A DNA stretch of 64,000 nucleotides from Manihot esculenta. Its lineage: Eukaryota > Streptophyta > Magnoliopsida > Malpighiales > Euphorbiaceae. The notes beneath the pieces are model-generated. The model had not been told where the DNA came from and made no database searches. It saw only the letters and a list, made by a program, of their open reading frames with translations. A program made the position numbers and the translations under genes. Below, in pieces: positions 34,253 to 46,175 of the stretch (position 1 is the first letter of the stretch; every line of letters begins with the position of its first letter). The stretch lies in assembly GCF_001659605.2 (NCBI RefSeq), contig NC_035170.2, forward strand, positions 14,208,567-14,272,566, written 5' to 3'.

Positions 34253-35789
34253 ATGGCTGATACCGATGAGGACTATCTCGGAGCAGGAGTCTCGAGCACT
34301 ACTAGTTTCTCGCAGTTGCTCTTATCTGATGACGATAATGACATTGTTGGCATTCACATGAGCCATGATTTTCATTACTCTTCTTCTGCTGCCACTGGAA
34401 ATCCTCCTAAAATGCTCTGTTTTGGAGATTTTCACCATCTTCAGAAAGCCCAAGACGATACTAATGTCGTTTTACATAGTGAACCCACCATAAGTACCCT
34501 TCAGAAATCTTCTGGTGTCACATGCAGCGAGTCCTCTTCCACTTCTTCTGCAAACAATATCAGCAACAGTAAAAATGTCAATACTGCCTCCAGATCAACA
34601 GTAAGGGATTGTAATACTTTTGGGATCTTTTACTTTTTTATTATTTTTGCTCATGTCTGGTAACCGATTGCAGAGGAAAAATGGGTCAAGCCAAAAATCT
34701 GGGCTGAGCAATAGGAGCATAGCAAAAACTCGATTGACAAGTGACAGAACAAGTAAAAAGTCTAAAACTGAGACTCCCATTTCTTCTGCACAACCAAAGG
34801 TTCGAATTTGCATTTTAAAAAATCGGCATGCATGCATGTCACTTCTTATATTGCATGCTCCATACCAGAAAGTTCTCAAGGATATATAAGATGATTATGT
34901 TTTAATATATTCTCATAATTTACTGCTAATTATCTCTGTAATAATATAGGTGAGGAAAGAGAAGCTAGGAGAACGAGTCACTGCATTGCAGCAACTCGTG
35001 TCACCCTTTGGCAAGGTACAAAAACTGCGCATAATTATGCTAATTATTTCATTTTCTAAGGAAAAGAAGACGGGTATGGGCGGACACAAGGGCAATTCTT
35101 ACCTAAACTGGGTTCACATGAATGCATATCGTTAATACATAAGTTTTATATCGACCCATTATATATTTACACTGGAGTCACCTAACCCAGTATTTTCCTG
35201 TGCCTAAAGCAGCCCTTCAAGAAAATGAATAGATATTTTGTTGATTATTGTATGGAAAATAAATGGTAACTGAGTTCAGGAATTGAAATGTATTGCAGAC
35301 AGATACGGCGTCGGTTCTACATGAAGCGATGGGATATATCAGGTTCCTCCAAGACCAGGTTCAGGTGCTATGTTCTCCTTACCTGAAACATCCACTTGTG
35401 AGTACTATACCCCACATCATCTCTGTCCTTTTCACTCTCATGTGCTTCCACGTCAGCACCCCCCACATTATGTTGGACCAATATTTTATTGAGAGCAAGT
35501 CTCATTGATAAATCATGTCGCAGGTTGTTTGATAAAGTATGACTATTTTTGTTAGTGAATTGAGATGCCTTGTGGTACTGAGATGGGTTTTGTTGTTTTA
35601 TTTACTGTGGTAAATAATGAGCAGAAGAAGAAGAGTGAGGAAAATGGAGGAGAAGAAGCAAGAAAGGACCTGAAAAGCAGGGGATTGTGTCTGGTACCAG
35701 TGGAATGGACCGTACACGTGGCAAGCAGCAATGGTGCAGATTACTGGTCACATGCCAGTGGAAGTGCAAGTGAATCTATCTGTCCATGA
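34253..35789 (+). CDS. bHLH transcription factor, bHLH113-like, five exons
   Basis: Exons are 34253-34600, 34674-34799, 34950-35015, 35299-35397 and 35625-35789, all with GT-AG borders and kept frame, for 267 residues. The N-terminal exon is acidic and Ser-rich (possible activation region). The bHLH is spread over exons 3-4: [20 protein letters not shown], then [20 protein letters not shown] and VQVLCSPYL. The end has [23 protein letters not shown]. This layout and the '[16 protein letters not shown]' core are those of the bHLH113/bHLH123/bHLH68 group as I know it. The basic region lacks the classical His-Glu-Arg E-box contacts, which suggests atypical or no E-box binding. It is a nuclear protein by family. 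The donor at 35398 (GTGAGT) is chosen over 35365 because it keeps the conserved SPYL block. It appears intact; exact exon ends are inferred. Confidence 0.88.
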
Positions 35790-36889
35790 AGTCATAATTT
35801 TTGAGAGAGAGGATCAAAAAGGGTAAAAATGTGGGTAGAAAGAACGGTAAAAACAGAAGAGTTTTTAACTTTTAACTGCGAATTTTGGTGTAGATGAATA
35901 GGTGAAAAGTGGGAAGAGAAAGGAGGGATCTTTTTGTTAGATGTTTTTGGTAAGAAAAATACATGTGGGTTTTCGTTTGAGGGAGGGAAGTTTGTAGCTT
36001 TTTAAGGATGGCTGGCTGGCTTACAACTGTATATCTTCAAGGGTTGTTTTCACCGATTACCAATGAAATTTTGAGAAGAGGACTACTGGGCTTGGTTTTG
36101 TAGTTCAGTTCTTTGCTTTTCAAAGTGCTCCAAAGTTGATGAATTTTTAGTACTTGAAGCTTTAACTCTCCCACAGTCATTCTTTTTTCTTTTTTCTTTT
36201 TTTTAAATTGTCATGTTATTTTCTATTTATAACCTTATTAGGTTTTAAGACTCATAATTTTTTATTTAACAGGCTTTAAGTCTGTCCACTTTGTTTTTTC
36301 ATAAATAATTTTTTATTAATTTTTTAAATATATTTATATTAAAAACAATTTTATTTTGGGAGAGATTTTTTAAAAAATAAGATAAAATTAAATAAAATTA
36401 TAATAGTCAATTTATATATTTTTATAAAATAATAAAAGAAAAATAATAATTTTGAGATAATTAAAATTAAATAGAATTATAATATGTTAGTATAGTGAAA
36501 AAATGAAAAATAATAATTTTAAAATAATTTAAAAAAGGAAATATTTATTTTTAAACCATTTATTTTTTAAAATCATTTAATATTAACATGTGTTTACAGA
36601 TATGATCATTTAAAGGTGTTTAAGAAAAATTATTTTAAATTTTTTTAAACTGCTATTAATTAGTATTATTCATTTTGTGTACAAAACTTAAAACTTAAAT
36701 GGTAGATATGGCGGGACGAATGTAGTATTTTTGTAGAGCTTATTTGATTTTAGTGTTTAAGCTGTGACAGTTGATTGTTTGCTAAATAAACCCTCCCATG
36801 AAACTTGCTTCTTTCGTAAAAAAGAAATAAAATTTTCAATTAACTGGAATAATAGAGTGTATATACTTTTGCATCAAGTAAAGCTATGG
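35790..36889 (+). other. 3' UTR of bHLH gene and AT-rich flank
   Basis: The first 300 bp is probable 3' UTR (purine-rich, then GT-rich near 36000). From 36180 the DNA is AT-rich without a recognisable gene or repeat boundary. Confidence 0.5.
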
Positions 36890-37545
36890 AGGCCACGTGG
36901 ATTAATTTAAATGATTAAGTATTTATAGATTTTTTTAAATTCTTTTAAATATTTATAGATTGATATATTTATTATAAATGAATTAATGTTAGATAGATTG
37001 TTTGTGAATTCATTTATTTCTGTTTAATTTTATAAACATATTACACATCCATCCCTATCCATTTAAAGTTTTAAAAGGATTATACGATTCATTTGTACTT
37101 ATTTATAAATATATTTATGTCCATTTAATTTTATAAACAGATTATATATCTATTTATAAATTCATTTATATTCATTTAATTTTACGAATGAATTATATGC
37201 CATATTTGAGAAATTATTTGATTTTACAATTGAATTACATGTCCATTTATGGATCCGCTTGTAAGTTTACAAACAAATTACATGTTTGTTTGTAAGTATG
37301 TTTGTGTTTATTTAATTTTACAAATGGACTACACATCTATTTGAGAAGCCATTTATAACCATTTAATTTTACAAACAGATTACACGTCCATTGTTTATAA
37401 ATCTATTTGTCTCTATTTAATTTTATAACTAGATTTATACATTCATTTACAAGTTTATTTTATGTACATTTAATTTTACAAATGGATTACACATCCATTT
37501 GATAAGCCATCTATATCTATTTAATTTTTTAAACGGATTACATGT
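36890..37545 (+). repeat. Minisatellite, left block
   Basis: Degenerate tandem units of about 55-65 bp are built from CATTTAATTTTACAAA, (T)GGATTACACGTCCATTTG and a short spacer. At least eight units are present, and they match the block at 39031-39410. Confidence 0.8.
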
Positions 37546-39030
37546 TAGTTATATGTACTACAACCAATCAATTGATTATAGTTGGACGTTATATTTTATG
37601 TATTTTTAAGTATTTAATATATTTTAATAAAAATATTTATTTATTTTTAGTATTTGTTTAATTGAATTTTGAATAAAAATAAAATTCATGAGACTATATT
37701 ACTGTGTAAAGAAAATTATAATATAGTTATAATTGTGAGATTCCTATTGAATTTAAATAATATGTTTAAATGTTTCTGGTCAATATTTTTATCATTATTG
37801 AATAATGATTAAAGAGCTGTTGAGAATAATACATATTATGTTTTTCTTTTAGATGAAATAACTAATCTCATAGGTTGAGTTATGTGAGATATCTAAAACT
37901 AATATGTACACTAAACTGATCCACTTGAGAAATCATATGTAAAATAATATGTAGTTATAGATTACTCAAGTGATGGTTGTGTGAATAATCCCTTGACTTA
38001 AATTCAATAAGTCATCTTATATAGGAACTTCTATATTTTGATTCATCTTACTCATTACTTCATGAGTAGTACATAGGAATGAATTGTGATAGTAGAAACT
38101 GAAGGTATTTATGTGATTGAGATAGAATCTATCATCCAAAATTAATTAGTGAATGTTTTATTTGTTCTCTGCTAGCATTGATCATAAAAATTCTTATAGA
38201 ATGAAATTAGCAAATTAAATTTGAAATTTCATTTAATATGTCAATAGCTAATACATGAAAATTAATACGATTTAACATAGTAGACACACTCCATGCATTA
38301 ATTGTTAAATCGATACATTGATGATGAAAGAATATTAATTACATCAAGAAACCATACACTGAAAGGTTAAGTCAAACCACTAAGACATTCCAAATATTTG
38401 CATAGTCTTACCATATTGTTAGACAATGTTATTGATTTTTAAATTAATTAATTAGTTAATTATATTTATTGTCAACAAATTTGAAATCTAGTGGATCACA
38501 CACACATAAATAATTGCATGAGAAGTCAAATCAAGTAGAACTTTATTACATATAAGTTTTATAATATTAGATAAAATTTTAATTTGAAATGATTACGATT
38601 TTGACCTAATTAATTAAGTAGAGATTTAATTAAATTTATCTAAGATTTATATAACTGATTATTAAAGTTTTGGATATTATTGTAATTTATTTATTTAATT
38701 GATTAAATAAATAAATAAATAATACTATACTAAACCCTAGGGATTTAGTAGTGAACCACTAGAATTCGTAGGAATAGTTGAGAGCTAACACTCAAAACCT
38801 CTTCTCTTTCTCAATCCTTACAGCTACTCTAAGATTTTTTTAATTCGTTTATGTGTGGATATCATTATAGACCATACACTTGAACGGTTTATGGTTTGAA
38901 ACAATTCAACCGATATGAACGATCTGATGTTTTGCTGTAAAGAAAATAAAAGATATTTATTTTCTCCACTATTTGCTTTATTCGTTTAAACATAATTTAT
39001 GGTGGAGAAATTTAATCCAATTAAATCTTA
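37546..39030. mobile_element. 1.5 kb insertion splitting the minisatellite, type unknown
   Basis: Sequence unlike the minisatellite interrupts it. ATTACATG occurs at both junctions, but that word is part of the minisatellite unit and cannot be counted as a target duplication with certainty. No ORF, no clear TG...CA ends. A solo LTR is possible; I do not recognise the family. Confidence 0.4.
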
Positions 39031-39410
39031 ATATTACATGTCTATTTGTGAATATATTTATAATTATTTAATTTTATAAATATATTTATAATTATAATTA
39101 TAAATTCATTTGAGAAATTGTTTGTGTCTATTTAATTTTACAATGAATTACATGTTCATTTGTGAATCTAATTATATCTATTTAATTTTACAAACAGATT
39201 ACACTTTTATTTGTGAATCTGTTTATATCCATTTAATTTTACAAATAGATTACATGTCATGAATCCATTTGTGTCCATTTAATTTTATAGACAGATTACA
39301 CATCAATTTGTCTTCATTTAATTTTACAAATGGATTACACGTCTATTTGAGAAGTCACATGTGTCCATTTAATTTTACAAACGGATTTCATATCCGTTTG
39401 CAAATCCATT
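39031..39410 (+). repeat. Minisatellite, right block
   Basis: It continues the units of 36890-37545 (CATTTAATTTTACAAACGG, ATTACA, CATTTG). It ends exactly at the TGATACGG start of a family A LTR. Confidence 0.8.
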
Positions 39411-40209
39411 TGATACGGATCCAATAGGGCAAACTTCTAACAATAGTGTGGAGCAAACTTATTTCATTCAAATGTATCTAAAAGGAGTTCAAAATCATAT
39501 TCATATGATCCATATATATTTGGGGCATGCTTCAACTCATATGGGGCAGATTTGGTACAACACTTGCAATCATAGGCTTAGGGAGCCTAATCAAACCTAT
39601 GGGCTAAAACTACACAAAGGAAAGGCTAAAGTGAAGATCAAGAAGGGCTTTTGTTAAGATTCAGCTTTGTCATGGTGGGCTTGCTATATTGTTATTATTG
39701 AAACACTTGTTTTATTTTAGCTTTGTTTGGGCTTGTATTCTGACTATATTTTATCTTTTAAGTTTTAGAGTGTTGGGCCATGTTTTGGGCTTATGTTTTA
39801 AAACTTATGTGTTATTTTGTGTGTGATTGGGCTTGGGCCTTATGTGTTTAAGTCAGGCCCAAGAAGAGTGTCTTAGGGTTTTATTTGTTTTTCTCGTTAC
39901 TATATAAGGATAAGAAACAATTGTAAGAGGCAGCTTTTAATCAAAATTTCAGAATTATTTTCATGCCTTTGGCGTGTATTGCTTTGAGTGAGAGTGAGGA
40001 ATTGCTTTCATCAATTGCACCAGGAATCTTGGCTTACTTATCAACTATTCGTTGTGGCGTTTGTCGGATTCTCATCTAAATCCTTCGATCATTGGTGTTT
40101 CATCTTCTCTAAGTGTGGGGTGCCATAGGAGGTGAGTTTCTCAAATCTTTGGATTCCATATCTACTTGTGCGTGTGGGTTTGAGGCTTGTGCCATAGGGT
40201 TCCGCGTCA
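39411..40209 (+). repeat. Family A 5' LTR (799 bp)
   Basis: The complete LTR runs TGATACGG ... CGCGTCA. It is followed by the primer site TTGGTATCAGAGCCA (40211-40225), so it served as a 5' LTR. The tail ORF loses its usual stop (AAGTAAG became AAGAAGG) and ends four codons later at 39657. The A leader is cut at about 40285. Confidence 0.88.
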
Positions 40210-40285
40210 GTTGGTATCAGAGCCAAAGTGAGGTAAATTCTTATTTATCTCAGGATCTAGAGTTATTTTTTTGAGTTTTCTTTTA

Positions 40286-40699
40286 GGTAGACCAATCACA
40301 ACACAGCTCCGTTGGACAAATCACAACATAGCTCCATTTCAGCCACATTATCAATTTGGTTTTGGCAACATCATTTGGTTCCATTGCTGAAAAATTCATT
40401 GAATTTTCTCTATTCATTTGGATTAAGACTGATCTCTTAACCCCTTTTCTCTTGAAAAGAAATCTCACATTTTCTTTCTCGATATGGCAAAAAATTCTTA
40501 GACTACTGCTAAGGTTGTTACCGACGAGGATGCTATCATTTCTTCCAGCCCAGTAATGGACAAAACACGCCTGCAATGGTCAATAAAGTAGATCTCAACA
40601 ATATGAGCATTGAACAAATGCTCTAGTATGTTAGAATGTTGCAGATTACTTTCGAGCAATGCAAAGCTCGAGAGAAGGCATCGCTCATGGTTCATAAGA
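40286..40699 (+). other. Fragment of an unidentified retroelement leader and gag start
   Basis: It joins the A leader on the left and a reversed B gag on the right. Near 40484 an ATG opens a short frame with stops and a frame change. Residues NMSIEQML and MLQITFEQCKAREKA look like the N-terminus of a gypsy gag, but the match is weak. Confidence 0.35.
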
Positions 40700-41636
40700 T
40701 GGATCGTGTGTATCATCATCCCCCTGATTGGACTTGCCCTTTGAAGATCTAAGGTTGTCCTCAAGGTTATCCATTCTCAAATTTAGCTTCTGAAAGCCAT
40801 CCATGAAAACTTTATACATATCTTTAAGATCAAACATAGAGTCGGAAGTATCACCAGTATTATGCCCAGACATTATAGAAAAATTCACAATTCTCTCAAC
40901 TCACGTGTTTAACTTTCAGGCACTCACTTGGTATCTCAAAAGTGCACTTCAGAATAAAGACTCAATAAGCCAAGTTTGTATGATTCAAATAATAAGGAAA
41001 GCAAGGAAAGACGTAACAAGAAAAGATAGAAACAACACTAGATGCAAACTGACCGAAATGAACAAACGGATTGATTTAGCACACAAAAGTGAAATTTCGC
41101 GTACTAAGTCTAATTAGATGTTCAACAATGTGTAATTTGTCAAACTAAGTATAAGGAACCAACAGACAGAAAGACACCAAATTGACAAACTAAGAATAAA
41201 AAATTAACAAGACGGATGTGCTTAATATTGACTCAACAAAAACAATTCAAAGCAAGCAAACAAAATAGACACTTAAAACAACAAGTATTAAGTACAACTG
41301 TTTTTGTGAAAATACTACCCAAATTTGCCCTAAACCTACCCCAAACATGTATTTCGAATCCCAAACCCAGAAATATGGACTAAAGTAAAACACTGGAAAT
41401 ACTATTCTAAGAGTGTTAGAATAGGAGCATACGAATTAGGGCAGAAAGCACAAACCAAAACATTGAAGATAGTAATTCCGCCTAAACAAGAATTTAGTGT
41501 AAAATATGATTTGAACAGCAACTAAACAATGTATTCGACTCTAGTAGGTATCCCAAACGGAAAGATCATGAAAAATTGAAGAAAAGACACAAAGGATAGT
41601 TAAGAAATTATTACTAAGCCTAGCTCTGATACCAAT
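40700..41636 (-). pseudogene. Family B fragment: gag start and leader
   Basis: On the minus strand from the LTR at 41637: primer site TGGTATCAGAGCT (41622-41634), leader and gag start ATG at 40871-40873 (MSGHNTGD). The frame is open to about 40700, where the fragment ends in mid-gag. It is closely related to 11040-12147. Confidence 0.85.
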
Positions 41637-42416
41637 TGATGCGGAACCCCAGCCTATTAGAGACTGAAACGACACATACCCTAGTAAAAAGAATTTAGTT
41701 CAGAAAACAATTCCCCAATCTAAAACACCCTTAATTAATATGCAATTAAGAATACTTATAACTGATTGATTTTAAAAGCAGCAAGAATAAGAAACATACA
41801 AGTTACTATCAAACCTTATTCGTGATGCAATGTCAAGAACCAACATCTCTCTTAAGCTCTCGAAAAAGAATCGCATAAAGCAATTGTATTGAATAATTGA
41901 TAATCTTTCTACAATATGGAAAAAGAGATGCTTTATATAACCTAAATAAAGACCCATGATCTTTGCCACTTCCCACTACTATGCATGGACCCATGATCTA
42001 TGCCACTACCCACTACTCTGCATGGATCCATGATCTATGCCACTATCCACTACTGGATAACTATCCACTACTGGATAACTATCCACTACTGGTTAACTAT
42101 CCACTACTCGATAACTACCCACTACTGGTTAACTATCCACTACTGGATAACTACCCACTACTGGTTAACTACCCACTACTAATTAACTAACCACTATAAA
42201 TACAAAATTTGAATTGTCAATAAGGACACATTCGGCCTAATTGACTTGGAATGGTCAGATTGTTCTTCAACTTCAAAATGAACTTGCAAAGCTTCAACAT
42301 ATTCCTTCATGAATCCTTGAAGTGCTTCTTTCAACCTCTTGGATCTCAACCTTGTAATTGGTCCTTGAGGCAATGCTAGCTCATCATTTTTGGTGTTGAT
42401 GGTTGTGCTTATATCA
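41637..42416 (-). repeat. Family B LTR with expanded minisatellite (780 bp)
   Basis: Minus strand TGAT...CGCATCA. The minisatellite (units CCACTACTGG.TAACTA, about 18-19 bp) has about nine units at 42040-42185, the longest of the B LTRs here. It has B internal sequence on both sides (leader on the left, polypurine-side sequence on the right). Confidence 0.9.
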
Positions 42417-42496
42417 TCCCCTCCCTCTTGAAAAGGATTCGACATCGAATCTGTACCAAAATCAAAAGGAGACAAATAAGAAACATTAAAGGTAGC
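42417..42496 (-). other. Family B 3' internal end with polypurine tract
   Basis: The minus strand reads a segment equal to element B just before its 3' LTR (AAGAGGGAGGGGA tract and the NVSYLSPFDFGTDS frame). It is cut at the A LTR start (42497). Confidence 0.8.
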
Positions 42497-42980
42497 TGAT
42501 ACGGATCCAATAGGGCAAATTTCTAACAATGGTGTGGAGCAAACTTATGTCATTCAAATGAATCTAAAAGGAGTTCAAAATCATATTCAGATGATCCATA
42601 TATATTTGGGGCGTGTTTCAACTCATATGGGACAGATTTGGTGCAACACTTGTAATCATAGGCTTAGGGAGCAAACCTATGGGCTAAAACTACACAAAGG
42701 AAAGCCTAAAGTGAAGATCAAGTAAGACTTTTGTGAAGATTCAGTTTTGTTATGATGGGCTTGCTATATTTTTATTATTTAACACTTGTTTTATTTTAGC
42801 TTTGTTTGGGTTTGTATTCTGGCCATACTTTATCTTTTAAGTTTTAGAGTGTTGGGCCATGTTTTGGGCTTATGTTTTAAATTTGATGTGTTATTTTAGT
42901 GTGTGATTGGGCTTGGGCCTTATGTGTTTAAGTCAGGTCCAAGAAGAGTGTCTTAGGGTTTTATTTGTTTTTCTCCTTAC
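42497..42980 (+). repeat. Family A LTR, U3 part only
   Basis: The LTR starts normally and breaks after CTCCTTAC, directly before the TATA box, then continues as A internal sequence. The tail ORF ends at 42725. Confidence 0.88.
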
Positions 42981-44316
42981 TGATTCGGATGTGTTTGTTA
43001 ATAATGTGTTGCTTGCTGCACATTGTGAGATGCTTCTTGCTAGGCGTGCTCTGAATATGCATGTTAAGGAAGAAAGCCTGAAACAACGGGAAAACATATT
43101 TCACACTAGGTGTTTGGTTAATGGAAAAGTGTGTACTGTCATTATTGATGGAGGTAGTTGTGCAAATGTGGCTAGTGTGTATATGGTGGAGAAATTGGGC
43201 TTGGCTTCTATTAAACACCCTAAGCCATACAGATTGCAATGGTTGAACGACTGTGGTGAGGTCAGAGTTACACGCCAGGTGGTTATACCATTTTCTATTG
43301 GTAGGTATAAGGATGAGATCTTGTGCGATGTGGTACCTATGCAGGCAAGCCATATATTGTTGGGTAGGCCGTGGCAATATGATAGAAAGGTGCAACATGA
43401 TGGGCTCAATAACAAGTACTCCTTCACTCATGAAGGACAGAAGCTTATACTCGCTCCTTTATCACCTCAAGAGGTATATGCCGATCACATAAAAATGCTG
43501 GAGAGGGAGAGGGAGGCTTCGGCCTTGGCTACAAAGGTGAGTGAGAGCTTGAGTTTTGTGGAAAAAATGAGAGAAAAGAGTGAGTTTGAGGGTAACGAGG
43601 CTGGAAAAGAATCAAGACTAGTTCAAGGAGGGAAGATGGAGAAAGAAAAGGAGAAAGAAGAGGCTAAAGTTCCAATGTCAACTTCCATAGAGATTCAAAT
43701 TGAAGAGGAAGTTGTAATGCATGCATCTAATGTAGTTGTTCTTGAAGATTCCATTAATGAGCTTATAGAAGAGGTTGTGAATGACGGTGGACATGGGGAG
43801 CACATGATTGATGAGGTGGAGGAGATGAACAAGACTGTTTTGGAAGTTGTAGAGGAGAATGGGTCACATCCACATGATCTTTCTATGACTAATATTTTTA
43901 TGTCTAGTTCATTTGTTCTTGATGTGCAGGTTGTTGATGAAAACATCCATGATGAAAGTTTTATACTATTTCCACCTATTCAAAAGGAGGTCTTTGAAGA
44001 TACATGGGTGCCTAAAGCTTTCCTTCTTGACATAAATATCAGCAAGATTCGAGGACGAATCTTTTCTAAAGAAAGAGGGAATGATACGGATCCAATAGGA
44101 CAAATTTCTAACAATGGTGTGGAGAAAACTTATATCATTCCAATGGATCCAAGAGTAGTTCAAAATCATATTCATATAATCCATATATATTTGGGGCGTG
44201 CTTTAATTCATATGGGACAGATTTGGTGCAACACTTGCAATCATAGGCTGAGGGAGCCTAATCAAACCTATGGGCTAAAACTACATAAAGGAAAGCCAAA
44301 AGTGAAGATCAAGTAA
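42981..44316 (+). CDS. Family A protease-tail ORF (uninterrupted, 5' truncated)
   Basis: This is the best-preserved A reading frame, open from the LTR joint to TAA 44314-44316 (about 445 residues). First comes the segment LLARRALNMHVKEESL. A retropepsin-like domain follows, with VIIDGGSCANVAS (the active-site triplet is DGG, not the usual DSG/DTG), PYRLQWLNDCGEV and the LLGRPWQYDRK end. A linker LEREREASAL and a Lys/Glu-rich tract come next. The acidic tail runs across the polypurine tract (44068-44081) into the LTR, ending with CNTCNHRLREPNQ and a basic KPKVKIK. There is no RT, RNase H or integrase between protease and LTR. The first ATG in the fused ORF lies in LTR sequence, so the true start is lost. 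Confidence 0.8.
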
Positions 44317-44879
44317 GGCTTTTGTGAAGATTCAACTTTGTTATGATGGGCTTGCTAGTTTTATTATTTAAACACTTGTTTTATTTTAGTTTTGTTTGGG
44401 CTTGTATTCTGGCCATATTTTATCTTTTAAGTTTTAGAGTGTTGGGCCATGTTGTGGGCTTATATTTTAATACCTATGTGTTATTTTAGTGTGTGATTAG
44501 GCTTGGGTCTTATGTGTTTAAGTCAGGCCCAAGAAGAGTGTCTTAGGGTTTTATTTGTTTTTCTCCTTACTATATAAGGATAAGAAACAATTGTAAGAGG
44601 AGCTTTTAATCAAAATTTCAGAATTCTTTTCTATGCCTTTGGCGTGTATTGCTTTGAGTGAGAGTGAGGATTTGCTTTCATCAATTGCACCAGGAATCTT
44701 GGCTAACTTATCAACTATTCGTTGTGGCGTTTGTCAGATTCTCATCTAAATCCTTCGATCATTGGTGTTTCAGCTTCTCTAAGTTTGGGGTGCCATAGGA
44801 GGTGGGTTTATCAAATCTTTGGATTCCATATCTACTTGTGCATGTGGGTTTGAGGCTTGTGCCATAGGGTTCCGCGTCA
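44082..44879 (+). repeat. Family A LTR with internal sequence on both sides (798 bp)
   Basis: Complete LTR. The left side is A internal 3' sequence ending in a polypurine tract; the right side is the primer site (TTGGTATCAAAGCCA) and A leader. It is thus both a 3' and a 5' LTR. Confidence 0.9.
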
Positions 44880-45686
44880 GTTGGTATCAAAGCCAAAGTG
44901 AGGTAAATTCTTATTTATCTTAGGATCTAGGGGTTTTTGAGTTTTCCTTGTCTTTCTTGTTCTTTTCGGTGAAAGCTTGTGTGTCCATGGCTGCACCTTC
45001 TTGATTATTAGTTATAAAAAAAAAATCGAAATCCAAAAAAAAAAAAAAAAAATCAAAAATCAAAAATCGCCTTTACCTTATTTATCTTGATCTGGCCGAA
45101 ATTGTGGTATGTTTCCTTTTTCATCCATATTGCCTTACCTATCTCAATTGATTGCTGTAATTTATGGGAATCAATTTTGAATTTTGAATTTGGTTGAATC
45201 CAGATTAGGAGATAAAAGAATTTCTGCCTATTTCCTAAAGTGCACATTTAAGGAAATTGAATCTAAATTGATTTGATGTCAAATCCTTCTTTTAACACCA
45301 GAATTTTCGTCCATGTTTCTGATCTGAGAGAAATTTATATTTTTTTTTCTGATTCTATTTGTGGTGTTTTGATACTTGCCTTTTTGGGTAGATTTAAGCA
45401 GATCCATATTTAATTTGCGTTGAAGTGAATTAAATTCAAACTTTTGTCCAGATTCGTCTTTATTTCAATTCAAAGTTTCTTTTTGGTTTAAGCTTGCTTT
45501 TACTTCCTTGACATTGCTGGAGTATTGTTTGCTTATATCTATACTCTAGGTAATATTTTTCAAGTAGCACAAAACCTAGTTCATGTGTTACTTTCCAAAT
45601 TGTCAGTGTCTTCTTTCTAGTTTTTGCGCGCTTCGTTCTTTCTTTAGGTTTTTTTTTTTTTTTCTTTAAACGCACCTTGTGGTTAG
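44880..45686 (+). other. Family A leader
   Basis: Primer site and untranslated leader of about 800 bp, matching 47139-47955. It breaks at TGGTTAG into an inverted U3 fragment. An A-rich run lies at 45027-45050. Confidence 0.8.
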
Positions 45687-46175
45687 GTAAGGAGAAAAAC
45701 AAATAAAACCCTAAGACACTCTTCTTGGGCCTGACTTAAACACATAAGACCCAAGCCTAATCACACACTAAAATAACATATAGGTATTAAAATATAAGCC
45801 CACAACATGGCCCAACACTCTACAACTTAAAAGATAAAATATGGCCAGAATACAAGCCCAAACAAAACTAAAATAAAACAAGTGTTTAAATAATAAAACT
45901 AGCAAGCCCATCATAACAAAGTTGAATCTTCACAAAAGCCTTACTTGATCTTCACTTTAGGCTTTCCTTTATGTAGTTTTAGCCCATAGGTTTGATTAGG
46001 CTCCCTCAGCCTATGATTGCAAGTGTTGCACCAAATCTGTCCCATATGAATTAAAGCACGCCCCAAATATATATGGATTATATGAATATGATTTTGAACT
46101 ACTCTTGGATCCATTGGAATGATATAAGTTTGCTCCACACCATTGTTAGAAATTTGTCCTATTGGATCCGTATCA
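45687..46175 (-). repeat. Inverted family A U3 fragment
   Basis: The minus-strand U3 runs from TGATACGG (46175) to CTCCTTAC (45687), the same breakpoint as at 42980. It is followed on the right by plus-strand LTR sequence starting TTACTATATAAGG. Confidence 0.85.

Noticed and set aside
34063..34260. Upstream ORF overlapping the bHLH start codon
   Set aside because: The frame begins with TTG and contains no ATG before it overlaps the main start, so there is no ordinary upstream ORF.
37538..39035. ATTACATG as a target duplication of the 1.5 kb insertion
   Set aside because: The word belongs to the minisatellite unit and would occur on both sides anyway.
42040..42185. Regularly spaced short repeats resembling a CRISPR array
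   Set aside because: This is a plant LTR minisatellite with no distinct spacers, present in all B LTRs at varying unit number.
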